From NCBI GenBank assembly GCA_040394195.1, contig JBEBSR010000003.1:1-64000 (forward strand): DNA of 64,000 nt, written 5' to 3'. The DNA is from Wohlfahrtiimonas larvae_A. Its GTDB lineage: Bacteria; Pseudomonadota; Gammaproteobacteria; Cardiobacteriales; Wohlfahrtiimonadaceae. A program made the translations under genes and the position numbers. Position 1 is the first letter of the stretch. Each line of letters starts with the position of its first letter. The notes beneath the pieces were generated by a model. That model had not been told where the DNA came from. It saw only the letters and a list, made by a program, of their open reading frames with translations, and made no database searches. Of the stretch, positions 25,971 through 35,916 are shown piece by piece.

Positions 25971-28900
25971 TTAATAATCATCATTTTCCGCAGCTAATAG
26001 CACTTCTCGGTTGCCATTAGATTGAGGTGGTGTAACGATGCGTAATTCTTCCATTTCTTCCATTAATCGAGCAGCTCGCTGATAGCCCACGCGTAATTTG
26101 CGCTGAATAAAAGAGATGCTGGCTCTTCTAGATTCCACTACAATTTTAACTGCTTCATCAAATAAAGGATCTTGTTCATCAGATGGCGATGCAGGCACAC
26201 CAGAAGCTTCTGGTGATAATCCTGGAATTGCTTCTGTTGGTTCTTGTAATATATCTTCAATATAATCAGGTTCGCCTGTTAATTTTAAGAATTCTGCCAC
26301 TTTATTCACTTCATGATCATCGACAAAAGCACCATGAACACGAATGGGGACATTCACGCCAGAGGGTGCATATAGCATATCACCATGGCCCAATAACGTC
26401 TCTGCACCTTGTTGATCAATGATTGTACGAGAATCAATTTTACTAGAAACTTGGAAAGCTATACGTGTTGGAATATTGGCTTTGATCAAGCCTGTAATCA
26501 CATCCACAGAAGGGCGCTGAGTTGCCAAAATTAAGTGAATGCCCGAAGCGCGTGCTTTTTGTGCCAAGCGAGCAATCAATTCTTCACATTTTTTACCAAC
26601 GAGCATCATCATGTCTGCAAACTCATCAATCACAACAACGATGAATGGTAACTTTTCTAATAAAGGTGGGTTTTCTGTATCAGAAACGTGTTCGCTTCTA
26701 CGCCATAGAGGATCAATAATTGGATTGCCTGCATCAATGGCATCTTGTACTTTTTGGTTAAAGCCAGCGATGTTACGAACTTTTAATTGGCTCATTAACA
26801 TATAGCGGCGTTCCATTTCAGCAACGCACCAACGTAAAGCATTGGCGGACTCTTTCATATCTGTAATGACTGGAATCAACAAGTGAGGAATATCATTATA
26901 AACAGATAATTCCAACATTTTTGGATCAATCAAAATCAAGCGCAATTCTTCAGGACGAGCTTTAAATAACATGCTTAATAGCATTGTATTTACACCCACA
27001 GATTTACCAGAACCCGTTGTACCTGCAACGAGCACGTGTGGCATTTTTGCAAGGTTAGCCAATACAGGTTCACCTGAAATACTTTTACCAAGAATTAATG
27101 TTAAAGGATCTTTGGCATCTTGATACTCTTGAGATTCTAAGCCTGATTTAAAATAAACAATTTCACGTTTTTTATTAGGAATTTCTAAGCCAACATAGCT
27201 TGTACCCGGAATAATATCCACAACGCGTACACTTGTGACTGATAAACCACGTGCAATATCTTTTTCAAGATTATTAATCTGCGCAACTTTGACGCCTGGC
27301 GCTAACTCAAGTGCAAATCGTGTGACAACAGGACCTGGCTCGATATTGGCAACTGTAACTTTAATGGAGAAGTTTTTAAGCTGATCCACAATTAACTGTG
27401 CCATTTCATACAGCTCACTGTCATCATATTGATTATGTGATGGTGGAGGATCACCCAATAAATTCAATGGAGGTAATTGGCCAGCCATAGGGAAGTGCTT
27501 TAATAACTCTGCTTTTTTTCCTTCGCTCATTGGTTCTGGTATACGAGCTGCTGGCATGACAATATTCTGCTTGGGAGCTTCAACAGGTGTTAAATTTTCC
27601 ATTGCAGGTTTGTATACAGGTTCTATAGGAGTTTCTTGAGGTTCTTCTTGGATGAATGTAGGTTGTGCAATTTCTGCTTCAGGCTCAAATGGCGCCCAAG
27701 TTGGCACTGAGATCGCTTCAACTTCTGGCTCAATTTTTTGATTATAAGCATCATCCACAAACTCTGTCACTAGTGGTAGGTCCATTGGAATATCATCATT
27801 TTTCTCTACTACAGGCTCAGAAATGATTTCAACAGTTGGGAAATTTTCTGACTTTGTTTCTAGCGTTGAGAATGCAGGTTCTTCAGGAAATGCTGGCGCG
27901 TGATATTTTTCTAATTCTTCTAAGAAGGCATTGAAGTCTTGTTCATTTTCATGAGGATTAGACATAGATAATTGTGCAGAAGTTCTATGATCTGTAAAGC
28001 TATTCGTCTGTGAAAACATTGATTGGCCTGATGAATCTGGCATTATAGTTGGTTCAGCAAATGTTTTGCTAGGAATGATTGGCTCAGCTTTATCTGAAAA
28101 AATATTGAATGCAGGAATATCATTAGTTTTATCTGCATTATTGGGTGCTGAATGTGCAAACATTGATGCTGGCATTACTAATGGTTCTTCATCTGGAGTT
28201 TCATCTACCCAATCAGATAAACCTTTAAAGCGCGTATCTTCTGATGAAGATGTATGATTTTTCTGTGATGCAATGGTTGGACGTTTGAAAATGGATGGCA
28301 GTTTAGGTTGGCCATTTTCATCCACTTGTGGTTCAAATTTTGGTGTAATAGTTGATTCAGTAGAAGGATAATTATGGTGGTTATCCACGTCTGTAGAGTT
28401 TGTAAAATTAGGTTCTACTTTATTAAAATTGGTTGCGCCAAAGCCAAATGAAGGTTCTGTTTTCGGCGCATTAGATCTCTGCTGTTGAGATTCACTGAAT
28501 TGTGGCTCAGCATGAAAATCTTCTGAATCTGTTTCAGTTTTAGTATTTTTTTCTTTGTACTTAACAAGTTTTGAGAAGAAGCTTAATTTTGGTTCTGTGG
28601 ATTCTTCCTCTGCTTTTTGAGGTGCTTTTTCAAATTTCGGCTCGACTTCTTTAGTCATTAAATGTTCAATATTGGCTAAGTCGCTATTTTCATCAGTATT
28701 ATCAGATGATTTAAAGAATCCTACAACAAACTGGAAGGATTTAATCATGATTGCACCAATAGTTTCAATCCAGATGAGCGGGCCACAGCCTGTTGCCATA
28801 ATGGATGTGATGAACAATAAAAAGAATAAAATAATTTTGCTTAATGTGACAGAAATTAAGCTATCTGGGAATAAGTTCTGTATCCAGCCAATAGAGTGAT

Positions 28901-29366
28901 GGAGCAAAGTTCCTGTTAACTGACCTACAGCACCGCCATGTGAGATTAAATCATCATTAGGATTGTAAACATTCATGAGTGAGGCAACAGATAGAAGTAC
29001 CAATGAAACGCCCACGATTCTGATCATGATGGTTTCGATGTCTAAGTTTTTATAACCAGCTTGGCAAATTAAACGATAGCCATAAGCGATTAATAATGCA
29101 GGCACTAACCATGCAGCTTTACCAATGGTTGTGAAGAGAATATCTGAGAAATATGCACCACGGGCGCCGAGCCAGTTGTGAACTTGAGTGGTTGCAATGG
29201 TTTTACTCCAAGCCGAATCTTCAGGATGATAAGTTAATAAACTGATCACCATGAGTAATGCGATGGCAACAACGGCGCCAAACATGATATTACAAATGAT
29301 CTTATTGGCTTTTTTTGTTGGTTCAGTTGTGATTTCAAGAGGCTGACGTCGGATGGCCTGTTTCAA
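25971..29366 (-). CDS. ftsK: DNA translocase FtsK
   Basis: Septal DNA pump coupling chromosome segregation to division. The 1131-residue protein has an N-terminal membrane domain (four or five helices within about 25-215), a Pro/Glu/Ser-rich linker of roughly 370 residues, and a RecA-like motor with Walker A GTTGSGKS near residue 785 and Walker B VVVIDEFADM. The C-terminal winged-helix gamma domain (about 1055-1120, FIQRKLRVGYQRAARLME) recognises KOPS sites. The start at 29366 is TTG with only a weak SD; no in-frame ATG precedes the first membrane helix, so TTG is retained with moderate confidence. Confidence 0.95.
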   Translation of the reverse strand: MKQAIRRQPLEITTEPTKKANKIICNIMFGAVVAIALLMVISLLTYHPEDSAWSKTIATTQVHNWLGARGAYFSDILFTTIGKAAWLVPALLIAYGYRLICQAGYKNLDIETIMIRIVGVSLVLLSVASLMNVYNPNDDLISHGGAVGQLTGTLLHHSIGWIQNLFPDSLISVTLSKIILFFLLFITSIMATGCGPLIWIETIGAIMIKSFQFVVGFFKSSDNTDENSDLANIEHLMTKEVEPKFEKAPQKAEEESTEPKLSFFSKLVKYKEKNTKTETDSEDFHAEPQFSESQQQRSNAPKTEPSFGFGATNFNKVEPNFTNSTDVDNHHNYPSTESTITPKFEPQVDENGQPKLPSIFKRPTIASQKNHTSSSEDTRFKGLSDWVDETPDEEPLVMPASMFAHSAPNNADKTNDIPAFNIFSDKAEPIIPSKTFAEPTIMPDSSGQSMFSQTNSFTDHRTSAQLSMSNPHENEQDFNAFLEELEKYHAPAFPEEPAFSTLETKSENFPTVEIISEPVVEKNDDIPMDLPLVTEFVDDAYNQKIEPEVEAISVPTWAPFEPEAEIAQPTFIQEEPQETPIEPVYKPAMENLTPVEAPKQNIVMPAARIPEPMSEGKKAELLKHFPMAGQLPPLNLLGDPPPSHNQYDDSELYEMAQLIVDQLKNFSIKVTVANIEPGPVVTRFALELAPGVKVAQINNLEKDIARGLSVTSVRVVDIIPGTSYVGLEIPNKKREIVYFKSGLESQEYQDAKDPLTLILGKSISGEPVLANLAKMPHVLVAGTTGSGKSVGVNTMLLSMLFKARPEELRLILIDPKMLELSVYNDIPHLLIPVITDMKESANALRWCVAEMERRYMLMSQLKVRNIAGFNQKVQDAIDAGNPIIDPLWRRSEHVSDTENPPLLEKLPFIVVVIDEFADMMMLVGKKCEELIARLAQKARASGIHLILATQRPSVDVITGLIKANIPTRIAFQVSSKIDSRTIIDQQGAETLLGHGDMLYAPSGVNVPIRVHGAFVDDHEVNKVAEFLKLTGEPDYIEDILQEPTEAIPGLSPEASGVPASPSDEQDPLFDEAVKIVVESRRASISFIQRKLRVGYQRAARLMEEMEELRIVTPPQSNGNREVLLAAENDDY

Positions 29367-29432
29367 TGTTATGTACCCAATAAATGAATGTCGATAGAGT
29401 CAGCAGTTTAGCATACATTCATCCAAATCTAA

Positions 29433-29456
29433 AAAGCCCCAACTGGGTTGGGGCTT
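29433..29456 (-). terminator. terminator after secDF
   Basis: AAGCCCCAAC / GTTGGGGCTT hairpin with a three-base loop and a T run on the minus strand, between secDF and ftsK. Confidence 0.9.
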
Positions 29457-29462
29457 AGGTTT

Positions 29463-32306
29463 TTAGAAGTATGTCATCGATTCTTCTTGAATTTCTTCTG
29501 CTTTTTCTTTTTTAGGTGGTAATAAATCTTCTCGTTTTATTCCCAAAATTAAAGCACTGGCTGATGCGATGAAGATAGATGAGTATGTACCCACTATAAT
29601 ACCGATCAACATAATGAAGGAGAATGAGTGAATTGCTTCACCACCAAATAGGTACAATGCCAATACTGCTAGTAATGTTGTCACGGATGTCATGATCGTA
29701 CGAGACAGTGTTTGGTTAATCGCTTGATCAATAATTTCTTTTGGCGTTCCACTTCTTGCGGCTCTGAAGTTTTCACGGATACGGTCGAGTACAACAACAG
29801 TATCATTCACTGAGTAGCCGATTACAGCTAGAACAGCAGCCAATGATGTTAAGTCAAACTGTAGTTGTCCATAATGGCCTAAGATTGCAAACACAGCGAG
29901 AACAAATGCCGCATCATGCACCGTCGATAAGATTGTACTCGTTGCCAATTTCCATTCAAAGCGAATCCAGATATAGGCAAGGATCATTAAGATCGCAATG
30001 ACAGATGCTAAAATACCGCTCGTTACCAATTCATCGCCCACTTTTGAGCCAATGAAGTCAACGCGCTTAATCGTTACATCTTTATCAATGAGTTCTAATG
30101 CACCTAATACAGCTGTAGAAATAGATGATTCATTCATACCTTCAATGATTGGTAATGTGATCAATACATCGCGGCTTGAGCCAAAATGCTGAACTTCTGC
30201 ATTTTCTAAACCAACCTTGAGTAGAGCATCACGAACATCATCAGTTTCAATACTGTTTTTATAAACAGCTTCAACTTCAGTGCCGCCTGTAAAATCTAAA
30301 CCATATTTGAAGCCAAAGAAGCCAACAGAGCCAATCGCAGCAACGATTACAAAGATACAAACTGCTAACCATGCTTTAGCGTATTTCATGAAATCGTATG
30401 TGGTTTCACCGCTAAAGATAGGTAATAACTCTTTGCCACCAACAGGTAATGACTTGATTCGACGGCCGCCCCAAATAACATTCACAATCGCACGGTTCAT
30501 CAATACAGCCGTGAACATTGATGTGATGATACCAATGGATAGTGTTACCGCGAAGCCTTTGATTGCGCCTGAGCCGATTAGGAACAATACAACAGCAGCA
30601 AATAAGCTTGTTAAGTTAGCATCAACGATTGTTGCAAATGCTTTACCAAAACCATCGTTGATTGCATTTTGTGGGCTGACGCCTTTACGCAGAACTTCTC
30701 GTATCCTTTCATTGATCAGTACGTTAGCGTCCACGCTCATCCCAAGAGATAAAACGATACCCGCGATACCTGGCAATGTTAATGTTGCTTGTAGCAATGA
30801 TAAACATGCGATGATCAATATTAAGTTTGCCACTAATGCAACGTTTGCAACCATACCAAATAGGCTATAGCGAATTAACATGAATACCATTACAGCAGCC
30901 AAGCCGTAGAAGCCTGCTGTCATACCTTTATCGATGTTATCTTTACCTGCACTTGGGCCGATTGTGCGTTCTTCGATGATTTGAATCGGTGCAGCCAATG
31001 CACCTGAACGCAATGTGATCGCTAATTTATTTGCTTCTTCTAATGAATCTAAGCCTGTGATCACGAAGTTTTTGAATAACTGTTGCTGAATCGTTGCGGC
31101 ATTGGCAACTTCTTCTACAATGTAGTTACGTTTAACTTCCTGTCCATTTTGCATAATTGTTTCTACTTTATGCTCAATGAAAACAGTTGCCATTGGTTTA
31201 CCAACGTTTGCTTTTGTCACAACTGAGAATTTGTCAGCGCCTTGTGAATCTAATGTGATAGAAACTAAAGGGCGACGATTTTCAGGATCAATTTGTGCTG
31301 TTGCGTTAACAATGGATTCACCTGTTAACATTACTTGGCGCTTCAATAAAATTGGTGCGCCTGTGTCACGCCAATGATAAAGCTTAGTACCTAAAGGTGC
31401 ATTTTTTGAACCATTGGCAACTTGTGCAGCTTCTAAATTAGAGTTTTCATAAACGATGTGGAACTCTAGTGTTGCTGTTGTACCTAAAATTTCTTTTGCT
31501 TGAGTTGTATCTTGAACGCCTGGCAACTGAACAACAATACGATCAGCACCTTGTTGTTGAATGACTGGTTCTGCAACGCCTAATTCATTAACACGATTAC
31601 GCAAAGTTACAATGTTTTGTGCAACAACATTACGTTTACGCTCAGTTAATTCAGCATCAGATAATTTTGCAATTAATTTATTACCATCCACAGACCAATT
31701 CAACTGCATCAAGTTTTGTTTGTTGATTGTCACAGCATTGCGAGCATTTGCAGCTTCTGCATCTGAGTTAAAGATCACATCAATCGATGAATCATGCACA
31801 GTTACAGATTTGTAAGCAATTTTTTGGTCGCCTAAAGATGTTTTGATTTCATCTGCATAGCTTTCTGTGAGTTGCGTGATCAACGTTTTCATATCAATTT
31901 CTAATAAGAAATGCACGCCACCACGAAGATCAAGACCTAAATACATTGGTCTAAAACCAAAACTCTCTAGCCATTCAGGCATATCTGGTGCTAAGTTTAA
32001 GGCTGTCATATAGCCATTGCCAAGATCGCTGGCAATTAAATCTTTAGCTTTTAATTGTGTTTCAGTATCATTGAAGCGCACTAAAACTTGATCATCTACT
32101 TTTTCAATTCTTTTGTAAGGAATCTCTTTCTTAGCAAGCAAAGCTTCGATATTGCTGACGAGTTTATCATCGACTTTAGTTGTACGAGTCGCTGAAATTT
32201 GTACCGAAGGATCTTCGCCATATAAGTTAGGTAAGGCAAGTAAAGTAGATATTGCCAATACCAATATTATTAATAAGTTTTTCCAGAGCGGATAACGGTT
32301 TAGCAT
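29463..32306 (-). CDS. secDF: fused protein translocase subunit SecDF
   Basis: Proton-driven accessory of the Sec translocon. One 947-residue reading frame contains SecD (six membrane helices and the large P1 domain; DLRGGVHFLLEID near 120) followed without a stop by SecF (FGFKYGLDFTGGTEVE near 665). E. coli has separate secD and secF; fused SecDF is familiar from Bacillus and Bacteroidota. The start at 32306 (MLNRYPLWKN) follows GAAG and matches SecD N-termini better than the ATG 48 bases upstream. It lies downstream of yajC, as in E. coli. Confidence 0.96.
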   Translation of the reverse strand: MLNRYPLWKNLLIILVLAISTLLALPNLYGEDPSVQISATRTTKVDDKLVSNIEALLAKKEIPYKRIEKVDDQVLVRFNDTETQLKAKDLIASDLGNGYMTALNLAPDMPEWLESFGFRPMYLGLDLRGGVHFLLEIDMKTLITQLTESYADEIKTSLGDQKIAYKSVTVHDSSIDVIFNSDAEAANARNAVTINKQNLMQLNWSVDGNKLIAKLSDAELTERKRNVVAQNIVTLRNRVNELGVAEPVIQQQGADRIVVQLPGVQDTTQAKEILGTTATLEFHIVYENSNLEAAQVANGSKNAPLGTKLYHWRDTGAPILLKRQVMLTGESIVNATAQIDPENRRPLVSITLDSQGADKFSVVTKANVGKPMATVFIEHKVETIMQNGQEVKRNYIVEEVANAATIQQQLFKNFVITGLDSLEEANKLAITLRSGALAAPIQIIEERTIGPSAGKDNIDKGMTAGFYGLAAVMVFMLIRYSLFGMVANVALVANLILIIACLSLLQATLTLPGIAGIVLSLGMSVDANVLINERIREVLRKGVSPQNAINDGFGKAFATIVDANLTSLFAAVVLFLIGSGAIKGFAVTLSIGIITSMFTAVLMNRAIVNVIWGGRRIKSLPVGGKELLPIFSGETTYDFMKYAKAWLAVCIFVIVAAIGSVGFFGFKYGLDFTGGTEVEAVYKNSIETDDVRDALLKVGLENAEVQHFGSSRDVLITLPIIEGMNESSISTAVLGALELIDKDVTIKRVDFIGSKVGDELVTSGILASVIAILMILAYIWIRFEWKLATSTILSTVHDAAFVLAVFAILGHYGQLQFDLTSLAAVLAVIGYSVNDTVVVLDRIRENFRAARSGTPKEIIDQAINQTLSRTIMTSVTTLLAVLALYLFGGEAIHSFSFIMLIGIIVGTYSSIFIASASALILGIKREDLLPPKKEKAEEIQEESMTYF

Positions 32307-32338
32307 AATTATTTCTTCGTTGTTATATGAAAAGTGAA

Positions 32339-32361
32339 AAGGCAAGTTATTCACTTGCCAA
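32339..32361 (-). terminator. possible attenuating hairpin between yajC and secDF
   Basis: GGCAAGT / ACTTGCC stem with a five-base loop, then CTTTTC on the minus strand. The T tract is imperfect, so partial readthrough would tune secDF relative to yajC. Weak evidence. Confidence 0.4.
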
Positions 32362-32387
32362 TCATTTCGTTAGGTTAAATTGTTCAA

Positions 32388-32843
32388 TTAACCGTTATTT
32401 TCTTTTGTTTCAACTGCTTCTGTTGTTTCTGCAGTTTCAGCTACTGTTTCTTCTTTCTTAGCTTTCTTATTGCCTTGCGCGTTATCTGCTGTTCCTTTGT
32501 AAGTACCTTTTGGAACCATTGAAATGATTGATTGGCGTTGTAATTTAATCACAACATTGTTCGCAATTTCAACAGAGATATAGCCATCAGCAACATCTGC
32601 TACTTTACCAATGATGCCAGCACTCGTGATAACTTCGCTACCTTTTTTCAATTCGCTCATCAAGTTTTGATGTTCAGTTTGACGTTTTTTGTTAGGGCGA
32701 ATGATCATGAAGTAGAAGAATAAACCCATTACAGCTAGCATGATCAATGTGCTTGTCATTCCGCCTTGTTGAGCCGCAGCATCTTGTGCATTAGCAACAG
32801 TAGTAGAAACAACAGCTAATGATAAAAGTAACGTTCTTAACAT
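32388..32843 (-). CDS. yajC: YajC, Sec translocase accessory subunit
   Basis: Small single-span component of the SecDF-YajC complex. From the ATG at 32843, preceded by GGAG, it has 151 residues: an N-terminal hydrophobic stretch ending in ANA that looks like a signal peptide, a second helix ending in FYFMIIRPNKKRQ (the YajC signature), then the KKGSEVITSAGIIGKV domain. E. coli YajC has 110 residues; the extra length is the N-terminal hydrophobic segment and a Lys/Glu/Thr-rich tail. First gene of the yajC-secDF unit. Confidence 0.93.
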   Translation of the reverse strand: MLRTLLLSLAVVSTTVANAQDAAAQQGGMTSTLIMLAVMGLFFYFMIIRPNKKRQTEHQNLMSELKKGSEVITSAGIIGKVADVADGYISVEIANNVVIKLQRQSIISMVPKGTYKGTADNAQGNKKAKKEETVAETAETTEAVETKENNG

Positions 32844-32918
32844 TGTAAAACTCCAAAAATAAAAAGATGTTATCTCATAATGAGACTTAATTTTCAAAAT
32901 ACAATTGCAACCAGTGAA

Positions 32919-34892
32919 TTATTTTTGAATTAATTGATCAACATGTTGATTGATGTTTTCAACTGTAAAGCCGAATACTTCAAACAACTGCTCTGCAGGT
33001 GCTGATGCGCCGAATGTATCGATACCAATTACAGCGTCTGCAAATTCGTACCAGCCACGAGTTGTGCCAGCTTCTACAGCTAATGTTGGTAAGTTGCCTA
33101 ATACTGCTGATTTGTAAGCTGCATCGTTTGCGCGGAATAATTCAACACAAGGCATAGAAACCACACGAACATCGTCACGTGCTTCAGCGGCTTTCATTGC
33201 TAATTCAATTTCTGAACCTGTTGCAATGATTGTTACTTTAGCATTTGCGTTTTCTTTCAATACATAACCACCTTTAGCAATGTTTGCTAAAGCTTCAGCT
33301 GTACGTGGTTGGAAAGATAATTTTTGACGAGACAATGCCAACAATGTTGGGTTTTTATCTGATGTTAAACCAGAAGCCCAAGCAGCCATTGTTTCTACTG
33401 TATCAGCAGGGCGCCATACATTTAAGTTAGGAATCAAACGTAAAGATTCAACGTGTTCAACTGGTTGATGTGTTGGACCATCTTCACCTAAACCGATTGA
33501 ATCATGTGTCATTACATAAACAACTTTTTGTTCCATCAATGCGCTCATGCGAATTGCATTACGAGCATAATCGCTGAACACTAAAAACGTTGCGCCGTAA
33601 GGAATGAAACCGCCATGTAATGCTAAACCATTCATGATTGCAGCCATACCAAATTCACGTACACCATAACGAATGTAGTTACCTTCGCCAGTTGCGATGT
33701 CTAAATTTTTGCTTGCTTTGAAGAATGTGTTGTTTGAAGGTGTTAAGTCTGCTGAACCGCCAACAATTTCAGGCAAATGAGATGCTAATGCATCCAACGC
33801 ATTTTTACTTGCTACACGTGTTGCAATGCTTTCGCCTTTTGCATTCACTTCAGTCATTGCATTTGCAATGATTTCATTGAAGTTTTCAGGCAATGCCATG
33901 TTCATGCGGCGTAAGAATTCTTTTGCCAATTCTGGGTATTTAGTTTCGTATTGTGCAAATGCTGCTGCCCAATTTTGTTCAGTTGATAAACCTTTAGCTT
34001 TTGCATCCCAATGAGCTGCAACATCTTCAGGTGTTTCAAATGCAGCTGCTGTCCAGCCCATTTTTTCACGGATTGCTGCAATTTCAGCATCGCCCAATGG
34101 CGCACCATGAGTTGCTTCTGAACCTTCTTTAGAAACTGAGCCTTTACCAATTTTAGTTTTACAAATGATTAAAGTTGGTTTTTCTGATTGTGTTTTAGCT
34201 TCAGCGATCGCTTTAGAAACAGCTTCAATGTCATGACCATCGATTGGGCCAATCACATTCCACTGATATGCTTCGAAGCGTTGCTTTGTATTGTCTGTGA
34301 ACCAGCCAGATACATCACCATCGATAGAGATTGCGTTGTCATCGTACATTGCGATCAATTTGTTTAATTTCAAAGTACCTGCCAAAGCACAAGCTTCGTG
34401 AGAGATACCTTCCATCATGCAGCCATCGCCCATGAATGTATATGTGTGGTGATCAACGATGCTGAAATCATCTTTGTTGAATTCTGCTGCTAGCATTTTT
34501 TCTGCCAATGCAAAACCTACAGCATTCGTGATGCCTTGACCTAAAGGGCCAGTGGTTGTTTCGATACCAGGAATATAACCATGCTCAGGGTGGCCAGCTG
34601 TTCTTGAGTTCAATTGGCGGAAGTTTTTCAAATCATCAACTGAAACATCGTAACCTGTCAAATGAAGCAATGAATATAAAAGCATTGACGCATGACCGTT
34701 TGATAAAATGAAACGATCACGGTTAAAGAAATTAGGATTGCTTGGATTATGAGACAAATGATTATGCCAAAGTGCATAAGCCATTTCTGCCATTCCCATT
34801 GGTGCGCCTGGATGGCCTGAGTTTGCTTTTTGGACTGCATCCATACTTAAAAAACGGATTGCATTAGCACTTTTTTGCTCGATTGATGACAT
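32919..34892 (-). CDS. tkt: transketolase
   Basis: Thiamine-diphosphate enzyme of the non-oxidative pentose phosphate pathway moving two-carbon units between sugar phosphates. From the start at 34892 (MSSIEQKSAN, preceded by AAGGA) it has 657 residues, near E. coli TktA (663). Typical features are SGHPGAPMG, the ThDP motif GDGCMMEGISHE, and DSIGLGEDGPTHQPVEH in the pyrimidine domain. About 75 bases separate it from yajC. No pentose-pathway partner is adjacent. Confidence 0.96.
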   Translation of the reverse strand: MSSIEQKSANAIRFLSMDAVQKANSGHPGAPMGMAEMAYALWHNHLSHNPSNPNFFNRDRFILSNGHASMLLYSLLHLTGYDVSVDDLKNFRQLNSRTAGHPEHGYIPGIETTTGPLGQGITNAVGFALAEKMLAAEFNKDDFSIVDHHTYTFMGDGCMMEGISHEACALAGTLKLNKLIAMYDDNAISIDGDVSGWFTDNTKQRFEAYQWNVIGPIDGHDIEAVSKAIAEAKTQSEKPTLIICKTKIGKGSVSKEGSEATHGAPLGDAEIAAIREKMGWTAAAFETPEDVAAHWDAKAKGLSTEQNWAAAFAQYETKYPELAKEFLRRMNMALPENFNEIIANAMTEVNAKGESIATRVASKNALDALASHLPEIVGGSADLTPSNNTFFKASKNLDIATGEGNYIRYGVREFGMAAIMNGLALHGGFIPYGATFLVFSDYARNAIRMSALMEQKVVYVMTHDSIGLGEDGPTHQPVEHVESLRLIPNLNVWRPADTVETMAAWASGLTSDKNPTLLALSRQKLSFQPRTAEALANIAKGGYVLKENANAKVTIIATGSEIELAMKAAEARDDVRVVSMPCVELFRANDAAYKSAVLGNLPTLAVEAGTTRGWYEFADAVIGIDTFGASAPAEQLFEVFGFTVENINQHVDQLIQK

Positions 34893-35134
34893 GTTCAAAT
34901 CCTTAGAATGAATAAATAAGAAAATCAATCCTATTATTATACTGAATCTAGCTAGATAAATCACTGCTTGAAATGTTGATCTGGGATATATTTTCATAGA
35001 TTGTTTATTGTTTCATTTGTGGAACAGTTTGTTAGGTGAAAATCAGTCGCATTTAGTGAATAAATATTTATAATTGCTACTTAGAAATTTTAGTTTTAAT
35101 CACTTATCAATTGTATTTAAGAAAAGGATGAACA

Positions 35135-35731
35135 ATGAGCAACTTTCAAAATTTATTAGAAAAACGCAGAACAATTTATCAATTAGGTAAGGATGTAACT
35201 TTATCAAAAGATGAAATCACATTGATGATCAAAAAAGCTGTGAGCGAAGCGCCATCAGCTTTCCATTCTCAAAGCTCTCGTGTTGTTGTATTGTTAGGTG
35301 ATGAACATACTAAAGTATGGGATATCACAGAAGCGCAATTACGTAATATTGTGCCTGCTGATCAGTTTGAACCAACAAAAACACGTATTGATGGTTTTAG
35401 AGCAGCATTTGGTACAGTATTATTTTTTGAAGATCAAAATGTTGTGAAAGGCTTACAAGAACAGTTCCCATTGTATGCAGCAAACTTTCCAAAATGGTCA
35501 CAAGAATCAACAGCAATTGCGCAATATGCAGTTTGGTTATTATTAGCAGAAAGCGATATCGGTGCGAGCTTGCAGCATTACAACCCATTGATCGATGCAG
35601 ATGTTGCAAAAGCATACGGCATTCCTGAATCATGGACATTACATGCACAAATGCCATTTGGTTCAATTGTTGCAGGTGCTGGTGAAAAATCTCACATGGA
35701 TGAATCTGAACGTTTCAAAGTATTTGGTTAA
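35135..35731 (+). CDS. nitroreductase-family protein (Frm2-like)
   Basis: 198-residue FMN-dependent nitroreductase-fold protein. The N-terminal LLEKRRTIYQLGKDV and SEAPSAFHSQSSRVVVL match the bacterial and fungal Frm2/Hbn1 subgroup, which reduces nitroaromatics and has been linked to lipid and oxidative-stress signalling in yeast. The FMN-binding Arg residues of RRTIY are present. AAAAGGATG gives the SD. Monocistronic. The physiological substrate is unknown. Confidence 0.85.
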   Translation: MSNFQNLLEKRRTIYQLGKDVTLSKDEITLMIKKAVSEAPSAFHSQSSRVVVLLGDEHTKVWDITEAQLRNIVPADQFEPTKTRIDGFRAAFGTVLFFEDQNVVKGLQEQFPLYAANFPKWSQESTAIAQYAVWLLLAESDIGASLQHYNPLIDADVAKAYGIPESWTLHAQMPFGSIVAGAGEKSHMDESERFKVFG

Positions 35732-35766
35732 TTCATTCATTTTTCATAAATAATTAGAAGATATAC

Positions 35767-35797
35767 AAAGGATTATGTAACTACATGATCCTTTTTT
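35767..35797 (+). terminator. terminator after the nitroreductase gene
   Basis: AAAGGATTATGTA pairs with TACATGATCCTTT (one G-U pair), followed by TTT. Confidence 0.8.
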
Positions 35798-35916
35798 ATT
35801 GCTTATATAAAAGCACAATTACCTATCAAAAACAGGAAAAGTGTAGATTTTTTGTAGCCTTGAGAGAATGATTGAGGTAGTATCTTGTCTGTTTGATTCA
35901 ATATAGAAGAGAAGAT

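Noticed and set aside
30280..30870. 196-codon plus-strand ORF inside secDF
   Set aside because: It is the antisense shadow of a clearly conserved membrane protein gene; composition reflects complementary codons.
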